From: Epiperipatus broadwayi
Lineage: Eukaryota > Onychophora > Udeonychophora > Euonychophora > Peripatidae
DNA length: 64,000 nt
Reading direction: 5' to 3'
NCBI GenBank assembly: GCA_028023455.1
Contig: JAQFVV010000152.1
Location: 1,674,001-1,738,000, forward strand
The translations under genes were made by a program, and so were the position numbers. Under the pieces are notes generated by a model. It did not search any database and had not been told where the DNA came from. It saw only the letters and a list, made by a program, of their open reading frames with translations. Of the stretch, positions 50,282 to 63,844 are shown in pieces. Position 1 is the first letter of the stretch, and the number at the start of each line of letters is the position of its first letter.

Positions 50282-52938
50282 CTGTAATGATATGAACATG
50301 TTAATAAGAAATGGTGATCATGTGATGTTTAGTGGTTTGATATGAACATGGTTAGATCTCCTCAATCAAACAACTTAAATTGAAGAATAAACCAAACATT
50401 TTAGAATATAAGAAAAATAATATGAAAATAAAAAAAAGAATTCTCTTCATTGATTAATTATATTGAAATGATTAAATAATAACAATAATATTTTTATTCA
50501 CAAAAGGCATTTGTAAAATTTGTGAATCTTCACGTACATTAAATATAATGCACAAGTTATAAAAAAAATTTTGTAACTCTACTTATTAATAATTTAATCA
50601 AATTAAATTCTATTAAAAAACAAGAATTAATTAAAGATAATTATAAGGTTTAATTATAATTAAATTTATTTTAAAAATATAACTAATTACTGGTAATTAA
50701 AAAAAAAGATAGATTAGTGATAAATCATTAAAAAAGAAAAACAAGATTGAAAACAAGAAAGAAAATAAACTAAAATTTATGGGAAGGGTTGTCCTCCAAG
50801 CAAAGCTATATGAGAAGAAAGAAAAAAACAAAGAAAAGACATTTGTGGAGAGCCAAAGTACATGTCACCAGCATAATATAGCTTACAGAAATTAAGGAAT
50901 TAATTAAAATGCAGAAAGATTCCAGTTCTAGCTTTGTTGAGTTTTAATTATCATCTAAGAATACTATTATTATAATTTTTTTAGAAATAATTCCAAGTCA
51001 ACAAAATTTCTATGCACTGAAAAAGATGTGCTAAGTTGGCCAATATGAACCAATTGTAGCCTGAATAATATAATTTTATTCACTTTGGAAAACATATTTA
51101 TAAGGAATTTACAGATAGTACAGTAGGACTTATTTGATGCTAGAAAAATAGTTTCCTATCACTTGGTGTAAGCAACAGTTTACCAAAACCAAAAAGAATC
51201 CGACCTGAATCAATTGACAGAGATTGATTTAATTTTTATATGACACCTCAGACTCAAACATATCAATCTGTTTTATAAGCTTACCAAGTTATTTAAAGAT
51301 GTCACAGTAAGGCTTTTTAAAAGTATATGAATGTACACAATTTATAAAATATCAGTAATATAATTTATTACATGTATTCTTGGCTACAAACTATTGTCTA
51401 TATTTTATATTGCTAGTATAGTATAAATTGATACATATTTTATATAAATGAGTAAATATATTTAATCTTTAATATTGTTTATTTTCTGTTTGTTGGTCTG
51501 CTACTTCATTAATAAAATAATGTTTATAAGTAATTTTCATACATCATATGAGTGTATCTGAAATATATAATATTGTTATTTTAATTATTTAGTTGTCTGC
51601 TTTTCTTCTTTCATTGGTTTCCTCTCCAATCCATAAATAATAATCATTCTCCAATCCTGAAAGTTCATTTTCTAGCTGAAGTAAACTAGGATTGTTACCA
51701 AAAAAACTGTGATAGTACTGCCAGAAAGTAATATATTATTAGGCATTTATTTATTAAAAGAAAGTGGCACCCAACTTAGGGTTAATGGAGTTTTAGCCAT
51801 GTACACTCAAATAAACACTTATGAATAATGTTAAGTAAGATTCTCTGAAAGTTGATTTGATGTATGATGGTCAGCAAATATGTCCAGAATAAATTAAAAC
51901 AGGCAAAACTCACAGTTATACATAAACATAAGAGGAGGTGACCATGTGATCTTTATTCCAGAATAAGTTATATCAGCAGTTATATGAGAAACATAAACTT
52001 TGATCATCATCATCATTAATATTCATTCTAAATAAATTTAATTAATTGAAATTCGTATTACAATTAATCTTTTTTATATTGATGATTTGATATTGATTTT
52101 AAAATAATTCAATTAAATGCTAGAAGTGTGTTAGAGTAAGTGCAATTATGAGTAGTCAGAATAGGCACCACCGCAATCATCATAGGAATTAAATATCTGA
52201 TCCATTACTAAGTCATTCGCTTTAATACATCTAATGGCATGAAATTTCTTAGAATCCATTTAGTAACTGATTACAATATCATTACGGCATTTATTTTACA
52301 TCTCATATAAGCATTATTTTCAATGAAATAAAAAACGTAATAGATATCTCTGGGAAGAGCTTTTCCAAAATATTCACAATTTTAAATACACGTTTAAATT
52401 ACTTTTAGTTTTTGAATATTAATTGATTATATTTAAGCATAATTGTAATATTTAATTTCAATGACGTCTTAAAAGTTAAGTTTCAAAATATTAAAATAAA
52501 TAAAATATAATTTAGCAATCACTTTATTAACAATAAATTAGAAAATAGTCATTTTATTAATGCATTATGCATTGGATTGTGATTCTTAAGCCCAACACAA
52601 ATACACGTGCAGCAAGTATTACTGCTAATATTTTTAACAGTAATAATCATTTTCGTTATTTTTTTATTAGAGACCTGTTATATATGCCGAATATATGTGG
52701 ATGCTGTTTTTTTTATAATCTAATCAATAAAATTGCATTTCTGTGATTTAAAAAAAAGTATAAATTATGTTTCAATATTGTTATTTATTCGAATATTAAA
52801 ACTAACTTTTATATTTTTAATCAAATAAACTATATATGTAAAACAAAATGTTTATGTTCTGAAATTATTACTTTCTGCAATATAATTTGGATTCATCTGC
52901 TTGAAAATGTATACAGATAAGATAAAAATTATAATTCC
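50281..52938. other. AT-rich non-coding DNA with two stray repeat ends
   Basis: GGTGATCATGTGATG at 50308 and GGTGACCATGTGATC near 51938 (the latter preceded by AACAGGCAAAACTC, the inverse of the GAGTTTTGCCTGTT seen at 28130) are fragments of the 28-kb repeat family. No gene recognised. Confidence 0.45.
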
Positions 52939-53256
52939 ATTTTAAAATATGAATTTTTCTACAGTACAGTCTTGCAGGTATGAAAAAGCCTGGATTGTAG
53001 AAAAATTCATATTTTAAAATATAGTGCATTAAAGTCTGTCCATCCCTCGTATATGTATGAAAATGTATTATGTCCTGTACATGAGGGATCAGAGTACCTT
53101 ATGATCAACATGGGTAGGATGAAAAGGTTGGCACTAATGTGGGCTTTGGGATTCGATCATCAGATTTTCAATGAAATGAATGGCTGAAGAGTTGTGGAGT
53201 AGAGTAGTTTGAAGCCTGTCCATTAAAGTATGAAGATTGGTTATCTTAATATCAAC
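52939..53256 (+). repeat. R1 repeat with tail-to-head junction
   Basis: 52939-53020 is an 82-bp palindrome (ATTTTAAAATATGAA...TTCATATTTTAAAAT) containing GCAGGTATGAAAAAGCCTG, the R1 tail. It is followed at once by the R1 head (CCATCCCTCGTATATG, GTCCTGTACATGAGGGATCA, GGTTGGCACTAATG, GAAGCCTGTCCATTAAAGTA) up to CTTAATAT at about 53250, where LINE sequence starts. So an R1 tail precedes an R1 head, as in a tandem or rolling arrangement. Confidence 0.75.
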
Positions 53257-53259
53257 TTT

Positions 53260-54948
53260 AATGTCTAATTGAACAGCTATTGGACTATGTTTCTTCCTGT
53301 TTCTAATGTCATCAATAATTGTTTTGAATAGGATCGCAGCTTGTTCGGTAGATGATCCTTTTTTTGCAAACTGCCATCTTGAGATCATTGGTAGAATATG
53401 CGGTTCAATTTTGTCTTTTATTACAGATTCAAGGTTTTTTATTCCAAGGGGGCTCATAGAAATGGGCCGTATGTTTTTGACAGTCGAGATTTTTTCTGGT
53501 TTTTTGTGAAATGGGACTAGTAGTATGGGATATAGACCTTCAAAGAGATATAGTTTTTTTGATAAAAAATTTGCCAGTCTTGACAAGTATTTTGCAGTAA
53601 AGTGCCCAAGATTAGCGTACACAAATTTAGGTATGCCATGTATTCCAGGGTGACAAGAGTCAGATATATCTGCCATTTTCTTAATGAAATCTTCTGGGAC
53701 AAATAAAATGTCATCATCTGGAATTCCAAAATAATTTGGCTTTGGATAAAATCTTTCACTACCTTGAAAGGCATTTTTATAATGTAGATACAAAGAGTTA
53801 AGAATGTTGTTACCAGATACCACCTCATTTTGTATTTTAAGTGCACTAGGGACTCTAATTTTTGGGGGTTGTCCCAAAGCCCAGCGAATGTATGGTCTTG
53901 ACCATGTATGAGGTTTGTTTAAATATATTTTCCTTTTTTTAATCGACAGATATTCTGTGAGTGTTTTGCATGTGGAAAAATAAGCTTTTCTCAGAGCAGC
54001 AATTCTTGGGTATTCATCAGCCTTCGATGTAGAGTGAATAATTCTCTTATGCAGCTCATCGGCTAATACTAGCAATTTTGTAGGTGGGGAAGAAATCCGT
54101 GTAATATGGTTAATTGTGTGAGAGATAATGTTGACAAAAGCAATCCATGCTTGTGGAGGATCTAGTTCAAGCTTCATCATTTTGAAGATTGCTATGTAGA
54201 TTTCAGAAAACAGAAATTCTGTGGTTCTACTTGGAAGTAATATTCGAATTGTTTTATTAGTTGATAATTGTGTTTTATATGACAAGTCAATGTTTATGGT
54301 GACAAATAATGCTAGGTGGTCTGATAGTGTTGAGTTATTGAAAGATATTTTAATCATATGATGCAGCATAGGAGAGTAGAAGACCAAGTCAATTAGTGAA
54401 GAATGTCTACCATTGTTAAAGGATACTGTATTATTTGGCAGACATCCTTCTCCACTCATCAGTGGAATAGTGAGTCTGTGAAGCCATTTCTTAACAAATT
54501 GACCATAAGACATGTTGAAGTCCCCTAATAATAAACATGGATATGATGATGATGCAAGGAGGGAGTTAATTGTCAATACTAGCCTATTTGCTATTGTTGG
54601 CCCTGGAGGTATATATACAAAAACTATGTTTAGAACCAAGGCTTGATGATTTAAGGTGATGATCATTATATGAGAGTCCATATAAAGTATTCTAAATGAT
54701 TCGAATGGACATGTTTTATTGATAATTGCACCCATGCCTGCTGATGGTGTAATGGATGTCTTTGAGAAAATAGAGAAACCATGATTATGTAAATAGTTTG
54801 ATGGTTCTATACTTGATCTGTCATATATTTTTGTTTCGAGCAACCCAAGTACTTGGGGTTGAGTAATACTAAGCCATTTTGAGAGGTCCATGACTTTTGC
54901 CACTGAGTTTAAACCCCTTACATTAAAAGCACCAATTTTTACTTTCAT
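53260..54948 (-). CDS. LINE ORF2, partial: AP endonuclease and start of reverse transcriptase
   Basis: Starts at an ATG (MKVKIGAFNVRGLNS). The AP-endonuclease catalytic set looks complete: FNVRG (8-12), LLETK (36-40), VYIPPG (111-116), GDFN (142-145), SLIDLVFYSP (184-193), SDH (209-211). The endonuclease nicks target DNA to prime reverse transcription. The RT begins around residue 430 (VPEDFIKKMADISD, SCHPGIHGIPKFVY, then RPISMSPLGIK and FAKKGSSTEQAA). Near residue 560, at VQLDI (motif A), the sequence passes into an R1 repeat; the frame continues to a stop at 53134 but the last 40 or so residues are repeat-encoded. No internal stop or frameshift. Motif B, YMDD and the C-terminal zinc region are absent. 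Confidence 0.9.
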
Positions 54949-55005
54949 ATTAATTTATAAAAAATTGAAATCAATAATATGTCAAAAGCAAAGTGATCAT
55001 GCACA

Positions 55006-56550
55006 CTACTCACCTTCCATCTCTTGACCATAATCTGTGTCATTAGCAAAAGACCCGAACTCTGACAAGTCTAGCTGACTCTGCATCTCAGGAGAAATTG
55101 AACATGGTGTGTTTTTGGAGACTGAGTTCAGGCCCTCATCAAGAATTGAGCAGGGTGTGGTTTTTGTGGCTTCATTTACTACATCATTTTCTAAGATATT
55201 TGCAATCTCATTGTCAAGGTTTAAGCTGGCAATTTTTACTTTTTTATGTTGTATATGTAAGTTGACAATTTCTTCTTCTTCACTAGAATCCTGTGATTGA
55301 GTCCCTTTTTTTGATACACGCTTTTTGCGTGGAGGCCGACCTGGTTTTCTTTTTTCTGTGGTATTGCTTGTACTTATTTGTGACGAGCTTGGCACTATTT
55401 CATCCATGATATGCGTGGGTTTTTTATTTTTTATGTAACTTTGTACTATTCCATCCATAATATAGGTGGATGTTTTATTTATGACAGTTGTAGTCAGATT
55501 TTCTGAGTCTTTTAGTATGTCATTATCCATTTCGACTTTAGGTGGTTTTTCTGTTTCTAATTTACCTTCAAAGTTAATAAGTAAATCATTTGTATCTTGC
55601 TTATCTGTTTCACAGCTTGTATTGTCTTGTGTTTTATTCTCAGGGCATGTCGGTGTGTGTGTGTTTATCTTATTACAGCATTTGCATCGTATATTAATAC
55701 AGCTGTTTGCCAAATGGCCTCTTTGGCCACACTGGAAGCATTGAGGTTTTAATCCACGTATAATCAGAAGTAGGGTTGCTTCGTGATCAGTGATTTGCGT
55801 AGGTATGTTTAGCGGTTCTACATTATTATGCAATTTCACTTTGTACTCATAGTTATTGCTATAGACGGGGACGGGGGTATCTTTCAAGTAAATTGGTTGG
55901 AATTGTATCACTGTTCCAAACGGTTCAATTAATCTTTTAAAATCGTTGACAGTATAATTTAAAAAAGCATTTTTCAAGACGCCCGAAATTATATTCTGTC
56001 TATTCTGATTTATTGTTATAAGCACGTAATTGCCGAGGGTTTTGATTTTTGTTTTAAAAAGATTTCTTTGCTCTGTGTTAAAGAATTCCAATATGAGATA
56101 TCGAGAATTGGGATGATCCGCTATTCGCAGAATACTATCCCATAAGTTGTTGCGGCTAAGAGCTTCATATAATAATTCCTTAGGGAATTTATATAAAGAA
56201 CAGTTGAGATCAGTAATTGCTAGAATTACAGACTGTTCTGTAAAGAATCGTTTAAAGGAAGCAAAAAGACCCTTTGGCAAAGTTTCATTGAATTTCTCCA
56301 AGATGTTCGACAGTTGATCTTCCGTCCACGTAATTGGGGAGCTTACTTGGTTTTCTTCATTTGAAGTGGCTTTTAAATCTAGTTCTGCTATATCCGCTGT
56401 TGTTGTTTTCCTAAATCTCGGATTTGAATCCAAGTTCTTATTAAAAAAAAAGCGTTTTTATTTGAAACTTTATCTTTCGCTAGCGATTTAGTAATGTCAG
56501 CATACGTGGGTGGAATTTCTCCACGTGGCTTTGGACTAGTGGCGGCCATG
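55006..56550 (-). CDS. LINE ORF1 (zinc-knuckle, AT-hook nucleic-acid-binding protein), one frameshift
   Basis: Probably starts at the ATG at 56550 (MAATSPKPRGEIPPTYADIT). A single frame change at a T9 run near 56448 moves into the 475-residue frame that ends at 55006. From the first residue of that frame: a conserved folded part at 40-230 (NLWDSI, SRYLILEFFN, KNAFLNYTVNDFKRL), a CX2CX4HX4C zinc knuckle at 232-245, a second Cys cluster at 250-263, and an AT-hook-like KRKPGRPPRKKR at 361-372, then an acidic C terminus. Such ORF1 proteins coat the RNA in the ribonucleoprotein. The YADIT/YANIA N-terminal motif also occurs in copy B. The frameshift at a homopolymer could be decay or a sequencing error. 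Confidence 0.85.
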
Positions 56551-56760
56551 TTAATATGATTGCTTGCCACCAACAGCAAAAGTGATTTAATTAAAGATGT
56601 TTACTCAAAACACACACAATATATATATAAAAGTACTTGCCTTTGTCTTATTCAGAAGTAATTCACAATTTTGAGGGTTTAACTCCAGTAAAAATATGAA
56701 TAATAAATGACATAAATTAGACGTACATTCACGATGTTCAGAGCATACTCGCACATGCGC

Positions 56761-58610
<1,850 letters not shown>

Positions 58611-58612
58611 GG

Positions 58613-58664
<52 letters not shown>
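58611..58664. repeat. (CAT)n segment in the tail of copy B
   Basis: On the minus strand the 3' end of copy B reads TTTGAAACATAAT, then about 16 CAT units with two CAC variants, then (AAT)n. The abrupt switch is unique to this junction; the other two tails are pure (AAT)n. Confidence 0.95.
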
Positions 58665-58665
<1 letters not shown>

Positions 58666-58886
58666 ATGTTTCAAAAGGCCTTTATTGTCTCAAAAGAATT
58701 ACAAATTTTGCATTTACATAGTTTGTCTACATATAATATCCTGGATTGTCCATTATCATTTGAACACCATTAGCAAATCAATTACTTATAATATAAAGGA
58801 AAAAAATTGTTGCTAAATTGTCCTTGTTGCTAATTTGACATGCATATCCTTCTAAGTTTTTTATAATGTTTAATTTCCTCAATTCA

Positions 58887-61799
58887 CTATAACATAGATC
58901 TAATCTTAAGTAATGACCAGGTTGATGCATAAATGTCAGGTCTGGCCAGTCTCTTATCCCTTTTCTGTATTATTTCAAGTTTATTTGAAAAAGTAACTGG
59001 ATGTCTCCTGGAATTGTTACCAATTAGAAAAGTGCATCTGGTACACCAGTATGCATATAGCACAAAGGTTGCTGCCCTGACACTTGGTGTTAATCCCTCT
59101 CTAAATGCAGAAATCAATTGATGCATTGTTACATTAGACCTCCTGTAACTGCTAGTTATGAGATTTCTTATGTGCCTAAGTCCCTCACAGTGATATAGCA
59201 GATGGGATAGGGTTTCCTCAGCTCGATGGCATAACCCACAAAAGGGATCAATTGATGTATACAGTCTTTTATGGCAAAGAAAATATGTGGTAGGTAATGC
59301 AGATAGATTAAGTTTTATTAGAAAATTGAAAAACTTTGGTTCTAAGGCCCATCATTTATACCTTTTAACCAGTTGCTTATTATTAATTCCCAGTATTGGT
59401 TCTAAAGCAATTGTGTTATTATCTTCATGCATTTCTAAATTTCCCTATTTTATTTATTATAATTCTCTGATTTTGATTCTGTTTTACTCATATAAACTAT
59501 CTTATCATCATCAAACTATTAATCAATTGAATCTTAATATACTGACATATAGGTATTATAGAGAGTCTCTATTTTCTTATTTCATTTTTTAATTTGTTCT
59601 GCAAATGACATCTCATTCCAGTAGTCCCTAGATGGAATGGAAATCAAGGAATGAGCCTGGTTTGCCTGAAAATGGATGTCATGGCCTTCCTGTAATATAG
59701 TCCATGCTGCTGTTTTTTCTGATTGAAACTTAGTTTAAATTCCTTTATATTCTTCTAAAATCATCTGTAGTTTTGATCTCCTTTTTGATTTCAGAAAACT
59801 GTAATATCATCCATGTATCAATGCAGGTCAATTTTTGACCTGTTCCTGGGATTTCCATTCTCTCAAATGCCTGTTGTAATCGGACAAGAAGGGGATTTAT
59901 ATATAAAATAAATAAGATGGCACTAAGTGGAGACCCTTGTGAAAGTAATTTAGTTGGTGTGAAAGCTGGTGAATTTCTGCCATTTAGAGTAATGTGAAGC
60001 TCACGATTTAAGAGCAAATTTGTTATAACATATATATGTGGTTTTGGCATTTCAGTGTCATTCAATAATCTCAACAGTATAAATATATCAACATTGTCAA
60101 AAGCCAAAGCAATATCCAGCTGTACAACAATCGGGCCATATCTTTTCTTTTCTCTAACTGATGTCAAAATAGCCTTAAATAACATAGCAGCTTGTGTGGT
60201 AGATGAATGTTTTTTAGCAAACTGAGCTGGTGAAATCATCGGTAAAAATAAATGGTTCTATTTTATCTTTAATTACTTTCTCTAAAATCTTTATGGGCAA
60301 TGGACCCATTGATATTGGCCTTATCTCTGATAACAAAGGAATGGGCTTCTTTTTTTATTAAACGGCACAATCACGATTGTATTAACTCCCTCCATTGTTA
60401 TTATTCCCTGCGATAAATAATTTGCCAGCTGACACAGGCATTTGCTAGTCAGCTTGTCAAGGTGTTTTAATATGAACAGTGGAATTCCAGGGCTTCCTGG
60501 GTGACAGTTGTTGTCCATTTTATTCATTTTCATTATAAAATCATCTATAGTATATGGTGATTCAGTCTCTGCCATTCCAAATACATTTGGCTGGTATTGT
60601 ATCAATTTTCCTGGTCCCAGCTTATCTTTAAAATAGTTAAGAATTGGTAAGATCATATTATTTCCAGTAAATGTTTCATTGTTTATTTTAATTGCTAATG
60701 GCACTTTGATTTCAGGTCCCCTCCCTAATGCCCATCTAATATATTGCCGAGTCCATGTGTGTTGATGCATTAGGCATATTCTACTTTTTTTATTTTTTAA
60801 ATAGCTCTTCAGTGTTTCACATGCTTTGTTATAAGCATTTGTTAGTATATGTATACGTTTCTGTGTGTGCTGATTAGGAGTTATGGCCACAATACGTTTA
60901 TGAATTTGTTCTGCAAGCTTCAACAACCCTGAGGGAGGTGGCTGATTTTTCACTATATGATTAATGTTAAATGACAGGATATTAATGTAAGCTAAATATT
61001 GCTGTATTGGGTTAAAGGTCATTGAAAGAATCTTATTCCACATAATATAAGTCTCTGAAAAAATAAATTCGGGTGTTAAGGTTGGAATCAACATTCTTAT
61101 TGTTCTAGTTAATTGCAGTCTAGAGACTTGTATATTACTGAGGTCAATTGATATGAACTGAGCTGAGTGATCAGAAATTGCTGAAGGGATTAACTTCATG
61201 CTTATTAGATGATGAAACACTGGAGAGTAAAAACAAAGATCAATTAATGATGAAAATCGGCCATTATGAAATGAAACAGCATCTTCAGGTAAGTAACCCC
61301 TTGCACTCATCAATGGAATTGATAATTTATGTATCCACTTATTTATAAACTCATCATATGTTACATTGCAGTCTCCAATCAAAATTGTTGGATTAGCTGT
61401 AGATCCCAGTGTTGAATTAATTGTGGCAATTATTGTATTTATTTTATATTTTTGCAATGGCATATAAACAAAGATTACATTTATTTTAATTATTTTGTGA
61501 AATAAAGTAATGATTAATAGATTTGCATCAATGTATATGATTTGAAAATTGGTAAACTGGCAAGCAGTAGCTATCAAAAGACCTGTACCAGCTGATGGAG
61601 AGGTAGAGTCTCTTGAACATGCAACAAAGCCCTCACTATTTAGAAATTTTGCTGGATCAATTTGTGACCCTGCATAAATTTTGGTTTCAAGCAGTCCCAT
61701 TATATGAGGTTTTGTTTCCTTGATCCATTGTTTCAACTTAAATATCTTTTCTATTGAATTCAAACCCCGTACATTAAAAGAAGCAATTTTAATTTTCAT
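58887..61799 (-). pseudogene. LINE ORF2 of copy B, frameshifted
   Basis: The first frame (61799-60321, 492 residues) starts MKIKIASFNVRGLNS and carries the endonuclease: ETK, VYMPL, GDCN (GDFN in copy A, so Phe to Cys), SLIDLCFYSP and SDH. A frame change near a T7 run at about 60350 is followed by 60239-59745: FAKKHSSTTQAA, motif A VVQLDIALAFDN, motif B KLLSQGSPLSAILF, then CIDTWMIL, where motif C is displaced by a further frameshift. After that, 59126-58887 gives the C terminus (RAATFVLYAYWCTRCTF, IYASTWSLLK). About 59400-59600 does not match the A' connector well, suggesting deletion or strong decay. Confidence 0.88.
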
Positions 61800-61858
61800 T
61801 TATAAAAATTTACTTTTTACTTTGAATTTATTTAAATTTACTTTATCTTTAATTATCC

Positions 61859-63466
61859 TTATTTTAGGCTGTCTATCAATTGTAAATCTTGGGCATCTTC
61901 GAACTCACTTTCAGTTTCAACATCAGTATATCTGTCCATTTGATACCGTTCTCCTGTGTCATCAAACATAAGCTCTCCTAATTTTAGCTTTTTTCCTGTT
62001 TTCCTGTTTTTTTTGGGGTCTTCCTGGCTTTCTCTTCTGTTCACTATTAACCTGAGTAACTTGTTGCATATTTGGCATTATTGTCTGAGTAATCTCAGTA
62101 TTCGTATTGTTCCTAGTTCTTTGTTTTTTAGATAATTCCAGTTCTTCATCCAAATTCATATTCTCTTCATTATATTGCTTCCCATCAACATTTTTTTAAA
62201 TGTGTGTTTGTCTATATTTTTTTCTAAAGCTTTAATCACATGCATTTGTATATCATTCCCTTTTTTTTCTTTTACTTTTGTATTATTTATCTTAAGGTAC
62301 ACTTTTTCCTCCAACCTTAATGAAGAATCTGGAATCTTCCCAATTTTGCTATCATCATTATTTACATTTGCAGTTTCATTTTCTTGCTTATCTGTATTCA
62401 TATGTGTTTGTATAGAATTTTTTTCCTTTTCACTTCCTTGAGTTCCCACATCCGATGTCAGTATTTGCTTTACATCTCTTTGTTTATAGCTTGTTTTCTT
62501 TTCTAGTCTTTCTTCTGATAAATCAAATCCTTTGTTATTTCTGTTCTTTGGACAGTCTATAATCAAATGGCTTCTTTCTCCACAGCCAAAACATTGTGGT
62601 CTTAGCCCTTTAATGTTTAAGTATAATACTGCTCCATGATCCATAATTTGCCTTGGAATTTCTTCTGGTTTAATATGCTGGTGCAGCTTTATCTTAAAAT
62701 GATAACTGTTGGTGTATATAAGTGTTGGTGTATCATTGCACAAGATTTGCTTAATGTATATTGCATGCCCAAATGGTTGGACCATACTTTTGAAATCATG
62801 AATGCTAAACCCAAAATACGCATTTTTAATGATTCCTGAGCAATAATTTTGCAGATTTTCATCAACAACAATCATTACATATCCACCAATTGTTTTTATT
62901 TGTGATTTAAATCTCATTTTTTGATTTTCATTGAAAAATTGTATAGCTATATATCGTGAGTTTGAATGTTCACCGATTTCTGAGATTGAATCCCATAAGT
63001 TTTCTTCTGTTAGTTTTTGATATAATAAGTCTTTGTGAAATTTATATAACGTTAGATTTCTATCTGTAATTGCCAGCACTAATGATTTATTAGAAAAGAA
63101 TTTTTTAAAAGATTCATATAACTTGTTTGGTATTGTGTTATTAAACTGGATGTTTATTTCTTGAATTTCTTCTTCTGTCCAATTATCTTCAGTTTGTTCT
63201 GCTATATGATTAGGTGTCTCATCTTCATTTTCTAAACTTAATTCAAAAATGTCTAATGAATTGGCTCTCCTAAATCTGCCTATTTGTCCTTCCCCTCCGT
63301 TTTTTTTGTTCTCTTGCTGTATAATATTTTCTAATATTGCTTTTTGTGGTTTCATTGCAGCAATATTTGCATAAGATTTTTTTTCCTTACTGGCTTCTGC
63401 AACTGATTTGACATCTGTATTGTTATTTCTTTTACTAACAACGCAATTGTTATCTGCAGACGCCAT
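61859..63466 (-). pseudogene. LINE ORF1 of copy B, frameshifted near the C terminus
   Basis: Starts MASADNNCVVSKRNN at 63466; 436 residues open. SYANIAAM is at 31-38, the conserved core NLWDSISEIGEHSNSRYIAI at 157-176, and a CX2CX4HX4C zinc knuckle at 292-305 (CFGCGERSHLIIDC). A frameshift near 62156 leads into a frame with the AT-hook-like EQKRKPGRPQKK (about 62037), and another at an A-run near 62010 into the acidic end (TESEFEDAQDLQLIDSLK) ending at 61859. ORF2 starts 60 bp later, the same arrangement as in copy A. Confidence 0.88.
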
Positions 63467-63672
63467 TTCAACTAGATGACTAGATTTTCTTAGGACAAAA
63501 TAATAAAAAAAAACTTACTTTGTTAACAGCGTCTTTTCTTATAATCGGAAATCGATTATAATTTTCAAAATTATAAGATTTTTAAACTAATAATTAGATT
63601 CTGTTTGCCTTTAATGAAGTACATTCACGAGCTTTTGTAAGTTTGTTCCTACTTATTGACAGCAGGACCGCA

Positions 63673-63844
<172 letters not shown>

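Larger units (their letters stand above)
53257..56760 (-). mobile_element. LINE copy A (5' part; 3' half missing)
   Basis: An APE-type LINE with its 5' end directly against a (TAA)n tract at 56761. It carries a 5' UTR (about 56551-56760), ORF1, a 57-bp gap, and ORF2 as far as RT motif A. It then stops against an R1 repeat at about 53257. Losing the 3' rather than the 5' half is not what target-primed reverse transcription produces, so a later deletion or rearrangement is likely. The clade is probably Tx1/L1-like or I/Nimb-like; a decision needs a tree. Confidence 0.85.
58665..63672 (-). mobile_element. LINE copy B (near full length, inactive)
   Basis: About 5.0 kb from a 5' UTR that abuts (TAA)n at 63673 to the 3' end CAATAAAGGCCTTTTGAAACAT at 58665. 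Contains ORF1, ORF2 and a 3' UTR. Several frameshifts and an apparent internal deletion in the RT/connector make it inactive. Related to but clearly different from copy A (about half of the residues shared in the endonuclease by eye). Confidence 0.88.

Noticed and set aside
53134-53259. C-terminal 40 residues of the copy A ORF2 frame (IKITNLHTLMDRLQ...)
   Set aside because: This stretch is R1 repeat read in frame; the RT sequence stops at motif A.
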